A DNA stretch of 64,000 nucleotides, taken from the NCBI GenBank assembly GCA_009929525.1, contig SAAH01000008.1, positions 1 through 64,000 on the forward strand, given 5' to 3'. Below the pieces are notes generated by a model, which did not search any database, was not told the DNA's origin, and saw only the letters and a list, made by a program, of their open reading frames with translations. Shown here piece by piece: positions 1 to 8,724 of this stretch (within the stretch, counting starts at the first letter, position 1; the number at the start of each line of letters is the position of its first letter). The translations under genes and the position numbers were made by a program. Origin of the DNA: Clostridia bacterium. GTDB taxonomy: Bacteria > Bacillota > Clostridia > Lachnospirales > Lachnospiraceae.

Positions 1-104
1 CAGATTCCTTATATTTGGGGCATTTTTTGAAAGTTGTTTATAAAGACATGGTTTAATTCAGGTCTATGTGGATAAAACTGCGGAAACTCAAGAATGATTT
101 TTAG

Positions 105-133
105 TTGTGTCTCCTGCCTTTTTGTGATATAAT
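105..133 (+). promoter_or_regulatory. Sigma-A-type promoter of uppP
   Basis: TTGTGT and TATAAT are separated by 17 bases, and a TG one base before the -10 makes it an extended -10. It lies about 45 bases upstream of the uppP start. Nothing else is visible in bases 1-104: no ORF and no convincing terminator. Confidence 0.6.
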
Positions 134-177
134 GTTATTTCGTAAAAAAATGTAAATTTAAGTAAATGAGGTTACAT

Positions 178-1059
178 ATGAGCTTTTTTGAAGCAATCTT
201 AATGGGACTGGTCCAGGGGATAACAGAATTTCTTCCGGTCAGCAGTTCGGGACATCTGGCAATACTAAGCAATCTTTTGCATATTGAAACAGATACAGGT
301 ATTTTGTTTGAAGTCATGCTCCATATGGGAACACTAAGTGCGATCATATTTGCGTTCAGGACGGATATACATCATATGGTCTGGGAAGCTTTGCGTATTT
401 TTGCAGATTTGTTTTATAATTTGAGAACATATATTTATAATCGATTTCATGAAACTGATGAGAGGCGTTATAAAAAAATATTACATAATAATTACCGTAG
501 GTTTGTAACGATGCTTCTTGTATCAACAATTCCTACGGCTATCATTGGTTATACTATGAGGGGCGTGGTGGAGATCATGACCAAATCCCTTATGACCGTA
601 GGGCTTGGACTTTTGATCACAGCAGTGCTATTGATGGTGATCGATTACTGGAACTTCGGAAATAAGATTCCAAAGGATATTACAGTCAGGCAGGCACTTC
701 TTATAGGTATCTGTCAGGGGATAGGAACATTTCCAGGGATATCAAGGTCAGGCATTACGATAACGGCAGGATTGTTATGTGGTTTCAAAAGAAATTTTGC
801 AGTCCGTTATTCTTTTTTAATGTCTGTGCCGGCGATCATCGGTGCGATGATATTAGAACTCAGCGAATTTTCGGCACCGTCTATGAGTTGGGGGCTGGGG
901 GGATCCTATGCAGCGGGTATGATCGTGGCTGCAATATCCGGATATTTGTGTATTCGGGCGATGCTTGTATTGATCCAAAAGAAAAGATTTAGAATATTTG
1001 CAGTCTATTGTCTGATCGTGGGGATAGCGGCGATAGTGTGTAACTTTGTTTTGGTCTGA
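178..1059 (+). CDS. uppP: Undecaprenyl-diphosphatase UppP (BacA family)
   Basis: Integral membrane phosphatase that converts undecaprenyl diphosphate to the monophosphate, recycling the lipid carrier for peptidoglycan and wall polymers; family members also give bacitracin tolerance. The 293-residue protein carries both family signatures: GITEFLPVSSSGH at residues 14-26 and GTFPGISRSG near residue 185, with multiple hydrophobic helices throughout. The ORF track starts at 166, but a GAGG six bases upstream favours the ATG at 178. A single-gene unit with its own promoter is likely. The stop codon abuts a dispersed hairpin repeat that continues toward ftsK. Identification is secure. Confidence 0.95.
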   Translation: MSFFEAILMGLVQGITEFLPVSSSGHLAILSNLLHIETDTGILFEVMLHMGTLSAIIFAFRTDIHHMVWEALRIFADLFYNLRTYIYNRFHETDERRYKKILHNNYRRFVTMLLVSTIPTAIIGYTMRGVVEIMTKSLMTVGLGLLITAVLLMVIDYWNFGNKIPKDITVRQALLIGICQGIGTFPGISRSGITITAGLLCGFKRNFAVRYSFLMSVPAIIGAMILELSEFSAPSMSWGLGGSYAAGMIVAAISGYLCIRAMLVLIQKKRFRIFAVYCLIVGIAAIVCNFVLV

Positions 1060-1121
1060 GATATATTACGTCAGCATAGCTGATGGACTGCTGGCAGCAA
1101 GTACACTAAGGCGTACTTGAA
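1060..1121 (+). repeat. Dispersed hairpin repeat, copy A
   Basis: This 62-base stretch aligns without gaps to the reverse complement of 20795-20856 with 50 of 62 identical bases. It contains the hairpin TCAGC-ATA-GCTGA and a second imperfect hairpin AAGTAC...GTACTT. It fills most of the uppP-ftsK gap and ends just before the ftsK ribosome binding site, so it would be transcribed in the ftsK leader. No protein is encoded. Whether it is a mobile repeat or a regulatory element cannot be told from the sequence. Confidence 0.7.
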
Positions 1122-1141
1122 AAGTAGGGGAGGAATAGGAT

Positions 1142-3781
1142 ATGCCGTCAACAACTACGAGAAAAAATACAGGCTCGTCTAATAAAGGCAAGGGAAGGTC
1201 TGCTGCTTCAAGAGGCAAGACATCATCTGCTTCAAAGAAAGCATCTGTTGGAAGAAAAACATCTGCAGCAAAAGGGACAACAACAGCAAGGAAAAGATCA
1301 ACAGCTCCAAAACAGCAAAGTAATGGTTTGGGACTGGAGATTCTTATATTGTCTATGTTGGCTATATCGATCCTTTTGCTGATAAGCAATTTTGAACTGG
1401 GCGGATCGGTCGGAACTGTGGTAAGCAGGTTTTTCTTTGGCATCATGGGATGGATCGCCTATGTATTTCCTATTATATTATTCATGGGCACAGCTTTCTG
1501 GGCGGTAAACAGACATAATCAACTGATAGGAAAAAAAATGGCAGGAATGATATTATGCTTCTGGTGCTTGAGCGGTCTTATACATCTTCTTACCGTGGGG
1601 TACGCAAAAGGTGATTCTATTACTGGCTATTATCAGTATTGTGCACAGCAAAAGACAGGCGGCGGAATCATCGGAGGCGGTCTGATAGAACTGCTGAGTA
1701 TTGCTTTTGGAACCATCGGGGCGTATGTTGTGGTTATTATTGGACTGGTGATCTCGATCATCATCATGACACAGCATCCCGTGCTGGCACCACTTAAAAA
1801 GACAGGACAAAGGGTATATCAGGAAGCTTATGCAAATAGAGTGAGGCGGAAAGAGGAGCGGGGTACATTTGCTTTTGAACAGCTGAAACTTAAGGTGGAG
1901 GATCCAGCGAAGGAAGAGGCAGATAAAAAGACTGATAAGCCTGAAAAGGAAAAAATTTCATTGGCAGACAGACGAAAACAGTCCAAAAAGGAAAAAGAAG
2001 AAAAAAGAACGAAAAAAGAAATGCCGGAAGAAATCATGCTGGCAGATGAGCTGGAAGTAAAAGACACTCCTGAATTTCCTGAATTAAAGATTCAAAGACC
2101 TGATCCTGAAGAACTTTTTGCAGTAAATGAACCAGATTCTGCGGACACTTTTGATATGCAGGAGATTTCAGCAGAGGAAGATATCATTGAGGAAGAGATT
2201 CCATCAGCTGAGCTAAAAGAAAGTAAAAAAAATCCTAAGTCTTCAAAAAAAGAGATTGAAGATGGGATTAAAAATATACAAGAAGAGATAACAAAAAAAG
2301 AAGAAGAGCCCAAACAATATGTTTTCCCGCCGATTGATCTGTTGACCAGAGGCAAAAGAAATGCTACAGGGGATTCGGATCAGCATCTTCGTGAGACGGC
2401 TGTCAAATTACAGACTACACTGCATAATTTTGGTGTAAACGTAACGGTGACAAATGTCAGCTGTGGTCCTACTGTCACAAGGTATGAGCTTCAGCCAGAG
2501 CAAGGTGTGAAGGTAAGTAAAATCGTAGGCCTGACAGATGATATCAAATTAAACCTTGCTGCTGCAGATATTCGTATTGAAGCACCTATTCCTGGAAAGG
2601 CAGCAGTGGGGATCGAGGTCCCGAATGCTACTAACAGTGCAGTTATGCTGAGAGATCTTCTGGAATCCAAAGAATTTAGAGAATTTCCATCAGAGCTTGC
2701 ATTTGCAGTGGGAAAAGATATCGGCGGAAAGACGGTGGTGGCAGATATCGGAAGAATGCCCCATCTTCTGATCGCAGGGGCAACGGGATCTGGTAAATCA
2801 GTATGTATCAATACCCTGATCATGAGTATCATCTATAAAGCATCGCCGGAGGAAGTAAAACTTATCATGATCGATCCCAAAGTTGTAGAACTTAGTGTTT
2901 ATAATGGAATCCCTCATCTTTTCATTCCGGTAGTTACTGATCCAAAGAAGGCGTCAGGAGCATTAAACTGGGCAGTCGCAGAGATGACGGAGAGATATAA
3001 TAAGTTCGCAGAGTACAACGTAAGGGATCTGAAAGGATATAATGATAAGGTTGCTCAATTAGATGATATTGAAGATGAGAATAAACCTCAGCGCATGCCA
3101 AAGATCGTGATCATCGTAGATGAGCTTGCGGATCTCATGATGGTCGCACCGGGCGAGGTTGAGGATGCGATCTGTCGTCTGGCTCAGCTGGCAAGGGCGG
3201 CCGGTATACATTTGATCATAGCGACACAAAGACCTTCGGTAAATGTCATTACAGGTTTAATTAAGGCGAATATGCCTTCGCGTGTGGCATTTTCCGTTTC
3301 ATCCGGTGTGGATTCAAGAACGATTCTTGATATGAATGGAGCAGAGAAACTTCTGGGCAAAGGTGATATGCTGTATTATCCTCAGGGATATCAGAAACCG
3401 GCGCGACTTCAGGGGTCATTTGTCTCAGATGGGGAGGTCGGGAAGGTTGTCGATTTCCTCACACAGAATCATCAAACCGATACTTCTTATGACCAGAAGA
3501 TAACAGATATGATGAATTCAAACACATCCTCTGCAGCCTCGGGAAGCGGCGGATCGGATGTAGATAATTATTTTGTGGATGCAGGAAAGTTCATTATCGA
3601 TAAGGATAAGGCATCCATTGGAATGCTTCAGAGAGTGTTCAAGATAGGCTTTAACAGAGCAGCAAGGATTATGGATCAATTGAGCGAAGCTGGTGTTGTT
3701 GGCCCTGAGGAGGGTACAAAACCACGGAAAGTCCTCATGTCCATGGAAGAATTTGAGAATTATATTGAAGAATCTTTGTAG
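1142..3781 (+). CDS. ftsK: DNA translocase FtsK/SpoIIIE
   Basis: Hexameric ATP-driven DNA pump that clears chromosomal DNA from the division or sporulation septum. The 879-residue protein has a Lys/Ser/Ala-rich cytoplasmic N-terminus (1-60), about four membrane segments (65-200), a long charged linker (about 215-400), and the motor domain with Walker A GATGSGKS near residue 546-553 and Walker B IVIIVDELADLM near 655. A winged-helix gamma domain that would read KOPS/SRS DNA sites occupies the last 75 residues (FNRAARIMDQLSEAGVVG). The start has a good GGGGAGG ribosome binding site. FtsK and SpoIIIE cannot be told apart by sequence alone. The Xer-type recombinase near 62 kb is a plausible functional partner. 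Confidence 0.95.
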   Translation: MPSTTTRKNTGSSNKGKGRSAASRGKTSSASKKASVGRKTSAAKGTTTARKRSTAPKQQSNGLGLEILILSMLAISILLLISNFELGGSVGTVVSRFFFGIMGWIAYVFPIILFMGTAFWAVNRHNQLIGKKMAGMILCFWCLSGLIHLLTVGYAKGDSITGYYQYCAQQKTGGGIIGGGLIELLSIAFGTIGAYVVVIIGLVISIIIMTQHPVLAPLKKTGQRVYQEAYANRVRRKEERGTFAFEQLKLKVEDPAKEEADKKTDKPEKEKISLADRRKQSKKEKEEKRTKKEMPEEIMLADELEVKDTPEFPELKIQRPDPEELFAVNEPDSADTFDMQEISAEEDIIEEEIPSAELKESKKNPKSSKKEIEDGIKNIQEEITKKEEEPKQYVFPPIDLLTRGKRNATGDSDQHLRETAVKLQTTLHNFGVNVTVTNVSCGPTVTRYELQPEQGVKVSKIVGLTDDIKLNLAAADIRIEAPIPGKAAVGIEVPNATNSAVMLRDLLESKEFREFPSELAFAVGKDIGGKTVVADIGRMPHLLIAGATGSGKSVCINTLIMSIIYKASPEEVKLIMIDPKVVELSVYNGIPHLFIPVVTDPKKASGALNWAVAEMTERYNKFAEYNVRDLKGYNDKVAQLDDIEDENKPQRMPKIVIIVDELADLMMVAPGEVEDAICRLAQLARAAGIHLIIATQRPSVNVITGLIKANMPSRVAFSVSSGVDSRTILDMNGAEKLLGKGDMLYYPQGYQKPARLQGSFVSDGEVGKVVDFLTQNHQTDTSYDQKITDMMNSNTSSAASGSGGSDVDNYFVDAGKFIIDKDKASIGMLQRVFKIGFNRAARIMDQLSEAGVVGPEEGTKPRKVLMSMEEFENYIEESL

Positions 3782-3826
3782 TTGCATTATGATAGAGATG
3801 TATTGAATAAAGAGGAGAATAAAAAA

Positions 3827-4969
3827 ATGAAGTGTTCGAATTGTGGAGAGCCGATAGAAGAGGGACGACTTTTCTGTTTGAATTGCGGTCAGGAAGTTCG
3901 TTGGGTGCCGGATTACGACTCCCTGGGGAGTTATATAGAACAGGAAAAACAAAAGAAGGAACAGGCGGAAGCTGAGGCTGCAAGAAAAAGAGCAGCAGCG
4001 GCAGCTGAACTTCGCAGAAAAAAGAAAAAACGTAAAAAGATCACTATGATCGTTTCTTTAGCTGTATTGGTTGTTGTTGTGGCTGCAGCAGTGGGAATAA
4101 AAGTCCAGATGGACAATAAAAATTATAATGATTTTGATTATCAGATGCGTATGGCAGACACGGCATTTTCTAATCGAAAATATGATGACAGTTATGAATT
4201 CGTTCAGCGAGCTGTCACTTTGGATGGAGAAGATGAGGATGCTAAGCTTTTAAAGGCTCAGATTCTGGTAAAACTGGACAAACAGGAGGAGGCGATTGAT
4301 ACACTCCTTGACCTGATCGGAACGAATCCTGATAATATGACTGCTTATGGTCAGTTGATAAAAATATATTTTGCAGATGGTAAGACAGCGGAGATAAAAA
4401 CCCTTCTGGATGGCTGTGAAAATGATGAGATCAAGACTAAATATGCCGGATATATCAGCCGTGTGCCGGTATTCAGTCTCCCATCAGGCGATTATACGGA
4501 AGAGAAAACTCTTCAGTTATATGCAAAAGAGGACAGCAGCCAGATCTATTACACGACAGATGGAAAAGATCCAACCCAGGACAGCACGCTTTATGTGGAA
4601 AGTATTCCTCTGGAAGAGGGAACAACGACTGTAAAAGCAATAGCTGTCAACGAAAAAGGAATTGTAAGCGATATCGTTACAAATGAATATACGATAAGCT
4701 TTGAAGCACCGGATCCGCCGAAGATTTCTCCTTCATCAGGTGAGTTTACCACAGACATGGATACTAAGATTTATATCATAGTTCCTTCAGGATGTACTGC
4801 ATATTATGCATTTGATGAAAAACCTACGATCGCCAGCGATAAGTATGAAGAAGATCAGCCGATCGATATGCCGGAAGGAACGCATACGATCTATGCGATA
4901 CTTATTGATGAGCATGGAAAGATGAGCAGCCCTGGAAGTGCAAGGTATACCTTGTCCGAGCCGGAGTAG
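3827..4969 (+). CDS. Membrane-anchored zinc-ribbon/TPR protein with beta-hexosaminidase C-terminal-like repeats
   Basis: A 380-residue protein of unknown role. It has an N-terminal zinc ribbon (CSNC at 3-6, CLNC at 17-20), an Ala/Lys-rich charged stretch, one membrane helix (about 72-92), a TPR-like alpha-helical segment (about 105-210: DSYEFVQRAVTLDGEDEDAK), then two copies of a chitobiase/beta-hexosaminidase C-terminal-type module (about 220-295 and 300-375), each with a YYTTDG-like or equivalent strand. The ribbon would be cytoplasmic and the rest extracytoplasmic. The track starts at a TTG at 3782, but GAGGAG before the ATG at 3827 is a much better start. It follows ftsK by 45 bases and may be co-transcribed. 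Function is not known; scaffold or envelope-sensing roles are guesses. Confidence 0.75.
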   Translation: MKCSNCGEPIEEGRLFCLNCGQEVRWVPDYDSLGSYIEQEKQKKEQAEAEAARKRAAAAAELRRKKKKRKKITMIVSLAVLVVVVAAAVGIKVQMDNKNYNDFDYQMRMADTAFSNRKYDDSYEFVQRAVTLDGEDEDAKLLKAQILVKLDKQEEAIDTLLDLIGTNPDNMTAYGQLIKIYFADGKTAEIKTLLDGCENDEIKTKYAGYISRVPVFSLPSGDYTEEKTLQLYAKEDSSQIYYTTDGKDPTQDSTLYVESIPLEEGTTTVKAIAVNEKGIVSDIVTNEYTISFEAPDPPKISPSSGEFTTDMDTKIYIIVPSGCTAYYAFDEKPTIASDKYEEDQPIDMPEGTHTIYAILIDEHGKMSSPGSARYTLSEPE

Positions 4970-5000
4970 TTTTTGTGGAAAATAAAAGGAACTATTGCAT

Positions 5001-5028
5001 TTTACAGATTTTTATGTCAAAATATAAC
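5001..5028 (+). promoter_or_regulatory. Candidate promoter of nfnAB
   Basis: TTTACA and TATAAC are separated by 16 bases, about 65 bases upstream of nfnA. The following leader carries the inverted repeat TAACACG (5036-5042) / CGTGTTA (5061-5067), which could be an operator or a small hairpin before the AGGAGG ribosome binding site. Confidence 0.4.
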
Positions 5029-5092
5029 GAGGTTATAACACGTTACCAAAGTAAATTCAGCGTGTTAAAATAAAAATAACTAGGAGGATGTT

Positions 5093-5980
5093 ATGTACAA
5101 AATAATCAAAGCGGAAAAACTTAATGAGATTGTATATCTCATGGTTGTAGAAGCACCAATGGTTGCTAAGCATTGCGAACCTGGGCAGTTTGTAATTGTA
5201 AAACAGGACGATGCAGGAGAGCGTATCCCGCTGACAATCTGCGACTATGACAGAGAAGCAGGGACAGTTACAATCGTATTCCAGCCTATTGGAGCATCTA
5301 CAGAAAAATTTGCAAAACTGCAGGCAGGGGATGCATTTGAAGATTTTGTAGGGCCTCTGGGATGTCCGTCTGAATTTGTAAACGAAGATCTGGAAGCACT
5401 GAAGAAAGAAAAGATTTTATTTGTTGCCGGTGGTGTAGGTACTGCTCCGGTTTATCCACAGGTAAAATGGCTGCATGAGAATGGTATCGATGCAGATGTT
5501 ATCGTTGGTGCAAAAACAAAAGATTTAATTATTCTTGAAAAAGAGATGGAAGCTGTAGCCGGTAATCTGTATATTACTACAGATGATGGTTCTTATGGAC
5601 GCAGCGGTATGGTAACAAAGGTTATCGATGATCTGATGGCAGATGGAAAAACATATACAAAATGCGTATCTATCGGACCTATGATCATGATGAAGTTCTG
5701 CTGCCTGACTACAAAAAAATATGAGATTCCTACTATTGTTTCTATGAACCCAATCATGGTTGATGGTACAGGTATGTGCGGAGCATGTCGTGTTATCGTT
5801 GGCGGTGAAGTAAAATTCGCATGTGTAGACGGACCTGAATTTGACGGACATCTGATCGACTGGAATCTTGCTATGCAGAGACAGCAGATGTACAAAACAG
5901 AAGAAGGAAGAGCATTATTGAAACTGCGTGAGGGAGATACTCACCACGGTGGATGCGGACAGTGCGGAGGTGACAAATAA
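5093..5980 (+). CDS. nfnA: NfnA-type sulfide/dihydroorotate dehydrogenase-like FAD/NAD-binding subunit
   Basis: Small subunit of the electron-bifurcating NADH-dependent reduced ferredoxin:NADP+ oxidoreductase, which exchanges electrons among NADH, NADPH and ferredoxin in anaerobes. The 295-residue protein shows an N-terminal FAD-binding barrel (RIPLTICDYD), an NAD-binding domain (FVAGGVGTAPVYPQ) and a C-terminal [2Fe-2S] region (GMCGACRV plus FACVDGPEF, and the tail GGCGQCGG). Its stop overlaps the start of the partner gene by one base, as expected for a two-subunit enzyme. An AGGAGG ribosome binding site fixes the start. Family members are often annotated as PyrK/SudB-like; the paired gene makes NfnA the better reading. 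Codon usage is rich in preferred codons, consistent with strong expression. Confidence 0.87.
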   Translation: MYKIIKAEKLNEIVYLMVVEAPMVAKHCEPGQFVIVKQDDAGERIPLTICDYDREAGTVTIVFQPIGASTEKFAKLQAGDAFEDFVGPLGCPSEFVNEDLEALKKEKILFVAGGVGTAPVYPQVKWLHENGIDADVIVGAKTKDLIILEKEMEAVAGNLYITTDDGSYGRSGMVTKVIDDLMADGKTYTKCVSIGPMIMMKFCCLTTKKYEIPTIVSMNPIMVDGTGMCGACRVIVGGEVKFACVDGPEFDGHLIDWNLAMQRQQMYKTEEGRALLKLREGDTHHGGCGQCGGDK

Positions 5981-7374
5981 TGGGTGACATTTTGAAAAAA
6001 GTTCCTGTAAGAGAACAGGATCCAAAGGTAAGAGCAACAAACTTTGAAGAAGTATGTCTTGGTTACAATCAGGATGAGGCTGTAGAAGAAGCAGCACGCT
6101 GCCTGACTTGTAAAAATGCAAAATGTATTCAGGGATGTCCTGTAAGTATTGATATCCCAGGATTTATCAAAGAAGTGAAAGAAGGCAATTTTGCTGAAGC
6201 ATATAAAGTAATCGGAAAGTCCAGTGCACTTCCAGCCGTATGTGGTCGTGTATGTCCTCAGGAGAGCCAGTGTGAAGGAAAATGTATCCGTGGAATCAAA
6301 GGCGAAGCAGTTTCTATCGGTAAACTTGAGCGTTTCGTAGCTGACTGGGCAAAAGAAAACGGCATCAAACCGGAAGCACCAGAAGTAAAGAACGGTCATA
6401 AAGTAGCCGTTATCGGTTCTGGCCCGTCCGGACTTACATGTGCTGGAGATCTGGCAAAGATGGGTTACGATGTAACGATCTTTGAAGCACTTCATCAGCC
6501 AGGTGGAGTTCTTGTATATGGTATCCCTGAATTCCGTCTTCCAAAAGATAAAGTAGTTAAAGAAGAAGTTGAGAATGTAAAAGCTCTGGGCGTTAAAGTT
6601 GAGACTAATGTAATCATTGGAAAATCAACAACTATCGATGAGCTGTTGACAAATGAAGGATTTGAAGCCGTATTTATCGGTTCCGGAGCAGGACTTCCTA
6701 TGTTCATGGGTATCCCGGGAGAAGTATCTAACGGTGTATTCTCTGCAAATGAATACCTGACAAGAAGTAACCTGATGAAAGCTTTCCGTGAGGATCACGA
6801 TACACCTATCGTAACTGGAAAGAAAGTTGTTGTCGTAGGCGGCGGTAACGTTGCTATGGATGCTGCAAGAACAGCTCTTCGTCTTGGCGCAGAAGTTCAT
6901 GTAGTATACAGAAGAAGTGAAGAAGAACTTCCAGCAAGAAAAGAAGAAGTTCATCATGCAAAAGAAGAAGGAATCATCTTTGATCTTCTTACGAACCCAA
7001 CAGAGATCGTTGCTGACGAAAAAGGCTGGGTAAAAGGAATCAAATGTGTTCGCATGGAACTGGGTGAGCCAGACGCTTCAGGAAGAAGACGTCCTGTAGT
7101 TGTAGAAGGTTCTGAGTTTGAGATGGACGTAGATACAGTTATCATGTCTCTTGGTACTTCTCCAAACCCACTGATCTCATCCACAACAATCGGTCTTGAT
7201 GTAAACAAGAGAAAATGTATCGTTGCTGATGAAGAGAATGGTGCGACATCTAAAGACGGTGTATATGCCGGCGGAGATGCTGTTACTGGTGCAGCTACAG
7301 TAATCCTTGCTATGGGAGCTGGAAAAGCAGCAGCAAAAGGTATTGATGAATTTATCAAGAATAAAACAAAATAA
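5980..7374 (+). CDS. nfnB: NfnB / GltA-type NADPH-dependent glutamate synthase small-subunit homologue
   Basis: Flavoprotein subunit partnering NfnA. The 464-residue protein has the N-terminal double [4Fe-4S] cysteine pattern (CLTCKNAKCIQGCP at about 41-54 and CGRVCPQESQCEGKC near 88-102), a first dinucleotide fold for FAD (VIGSGPSGLTCAG near 143) and a second for NADPH (VVVGGGNVAMDAAR near 284), and ends with the FAD-closing YAGGDAVTGAATV segment. Databases often call this gltA (glutamate synthase beta subunit), but no large glutamate synthase subunit is adjacent, whereas an NfnA-type gene overlaps it. It is followed by a strong terminator, so nfnA-nfnB is a two-gene operon. Confidence 0.87.
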   Translation: MGDILKKVPVREQDPKVRATNFEEVCLGYNQDEAVEEAARCLTCKNAKCIQGCPVSIDIPGFIKEVKEGNFAEAYKVIGKSSALPAVCGRVCPQESQCEGKCIRGIKGEAVSIGKLERFVADWAKENGIKPEAPEVKNGHKVAVIGSGPSGLTCAGDLAKMGYDVTIFEALHQPGGVLVYGIPEFRLPKDKVVKEEVENVKALGVKVETNVIIGKSTTIDELLTNEGFEAVFIGSGAGLPMFMGIPGEVSNGVFSANEYLTRSNLMKAFREDHDTPIVTGKKVVVVGGGNVAMDAARTALRLGAEVHVVYRRSEEELPARKEEVHHAKEEGIIFDLLTNPTEIVADEKGWVKGIKCVRMELGEPDASGRRRPVVVEGSEFEMDVDTVIMSLGTSPNPLISSTTIGLDVNKRKCIVADEENGATSKDGVYAGGDAVTGAATVILAMGAGKAAAKGIDEFIKNKTK

Positions 7375-7397
7375 TTTTATGCATACATAAATGTTGA

Positions 7398-7431
7398 AGA
7401 AACTGTCGCTGATGTGGCAGTTTCTTTTTTT
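7398..7431 (+). terminator. Intrinsic terminator after nfnB
   Basis: AGAAACTG and CAGTTTCT form an 8-bp stem around a 12-base loop, followed directly by a run of T. It ends the nfnAB operon. Confidence 0.85.
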
Positions 7432-7518
7432 GACTAGGTATTTGATATAAAATATGCTACAATATGAACGTTAGTAGGCCAGAACAGTAAATGATGTATA
7501 GATACGAGGAAGATAGAT

Positions 7519-8220
7519 ATGATCGATGAATTAAGAAAAGAACTTATAGATGCAGCAGATCCAAAGTATAGAGAGTTTCACCAGTCATTGGTACCAGGTC
7601 TTTCAACGATGCTGGGAGTACGAATGCCAAAACTAAGAGAAATCGCCAAACGAACAGCAAAAGGAGAGTGGCAATCCATATGGGACAAATTATCGGTGGA
7701 TCAATATGAAGAATTGATGCTCAAAGGGCTTCTTATTGGTTATGGGAAGCTATCCAGAGAGGAACAGGTTACATATCTGGATGAATTTATTCCTAAGATC
7801 ACTAATTGGGCAATTTGTGACTGCTGCTGCAGTACATGGAAATTTGTGTTAAAGGATATGGAGTTTTGGTTTGAATATCTAAGCCAATATCTGACAAGTG
7901 AACGGGAATATGAGGTGAGAGCAGCGGTGGTATCTTTTTTGGATTTTTATGTGAAAGAGCCATATCTTGAAAAGCTTTTTGAGATATTTGATTCTATAGA
8001 AAATAATGCATACTATGTGCAGATGGCAGTTGCCTGGGCAGTTTCTGTTTGCTGTGTGAAGTATCCGGAACAGACGCGGGATTATCTGCAGCATGACAAA
8101 CTGGATGATTTTACACATAACAAGTCGATACAAAAGGCTCGGGAATCCTATCGGATATCGAAAGAAGAGAAAGAACAATTGCTGATGTTGAAACGTGTGG
8201 CAGAAAAGAAAAAGGATTGA
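7519..8220 (+). CDS. AlkD-like DNA alkylation repair protein (HEAT-repeat glycosylase family)
   Basis: Family members are DNA glycosylases that remove bulky or positively charged N-alkyl purines. The 233-residue, almost entirely helical protein has the family's opening (LVPGLSTMLGVRMPKLREIA), the GLLIGYG segment, the NWAICDCCCSTW stretch equivalent to the conserved W/D region, and a Trp/Tyr-rich HEAT array. A TGCTACAAT extended -10 lies about 60 bases upstream. The start is the ATG after a GAGGAAG ribosome binding site. It is followed by rlmH after 7 bases, so the two are co-transcribed. Substrate specificity cannot be inferred from sequence. Confidence 0.8.
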   Translation: MIDELRKELIDAADPKYREFHQSLVPGLSTMLGVRMPKLREIAKRTAKGEWQSIWDKLSVDQYEELMLKGLLIGYGKLSREEQVTYLDEFIPKITNWAICDCCCSTWKFVLKDMEFWFEYLSQYLTSEREYEVRAAVVSFLDFYVKEPYLEKLFEIFDSIENNAYYVQMAVAWAVSVCCVKYPEQTRDYLQHDKLDDFTHNKSIQKARESYRISKEEKEQLLMLKRVAEKKKD

Positions 8221-8227
8221 TCAATAG

Positions 8228-8707
8228 ATGAAGATAACAGTAGTTACAGTGGGAAAAATCAAAGAAAAATATCTGAGAGATGCGATTGCTGAGTACGTAA
8301 AACGATTGAGTAAATATTGTAAGCTGGAGATTATCGAGGTGGCTGATGAAAAAACACCGGACAATGCCAGCGAAGTCGTGGAAGATAATATCCGCCAGAA
8401 AGAAGGCGAACGTATCTTAAAATATGTCCGGGAGGATGCGTATGTGGTCACGCTTGAGATTGGCGGCAGGATGCTGGATTCCGTGGAATTTGCTGATAAG
8501 ATCAATCAGCTGGGGATTCAGGGAAAAAGCCATATTTGTTTTATCATAGGAGGTTCTATCGGACTAGGGAAAGATGTATTAAAAAGGTCAGACTATGCTC
8601 TTAGCTTTTCCAGGATGACATTTCCTCATCAACTTATGCGGGTGATCCTTTTAGAACAGGTATATCGCGGGTATCGGATATTGATGAATGAGCCATATCA
8701 CAAATAA
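8228..8707 (+). CDS. rlmH: 23S rRNA pseudouridine1915-N3-methyltransferase RlmH
   Basis: SPOUT-family methyltransferase that methylates the modified pseudouridine at position 1915 of 23S rRNA in assembled ribosomes. The 159-residue length is typical. It has the N-terminal MKITVVTVGKIKEKYL, the SAM-binding knot FIIGGSIGLGKDVL near 105-118, and the very conserved C-terminus MTFPHQLMRVILLEQVYRG...YHK. Its start lies 7 bases after the AlkD-like gene, and an rRNA methyltransferase follows. Confidence 0.96.
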   Translation: MKITVVTVGKIKEKYLRDAIAEYVKRLSKYCKLEIIEVADEKTPDNASEVVEDNIRQKEGERILKYVREDAYVVTLEIGGRMLDSVEFADKINQLGIQGKSHICFIIGGSIGLGKDVLKRSDYALSFSRMTFPHQLMRVILLEQVYRGYRILMNEPYHK

Positions 8708-8724
8708 AATCAGGAGATAAAACA

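Noticed and set aside
5980-7374. Glutamate synthase small subunit proper
   Set aside because: No large GltB-type subunit is adjacent, and the one-base overlap with an NfnA-type gene supports Nfn.
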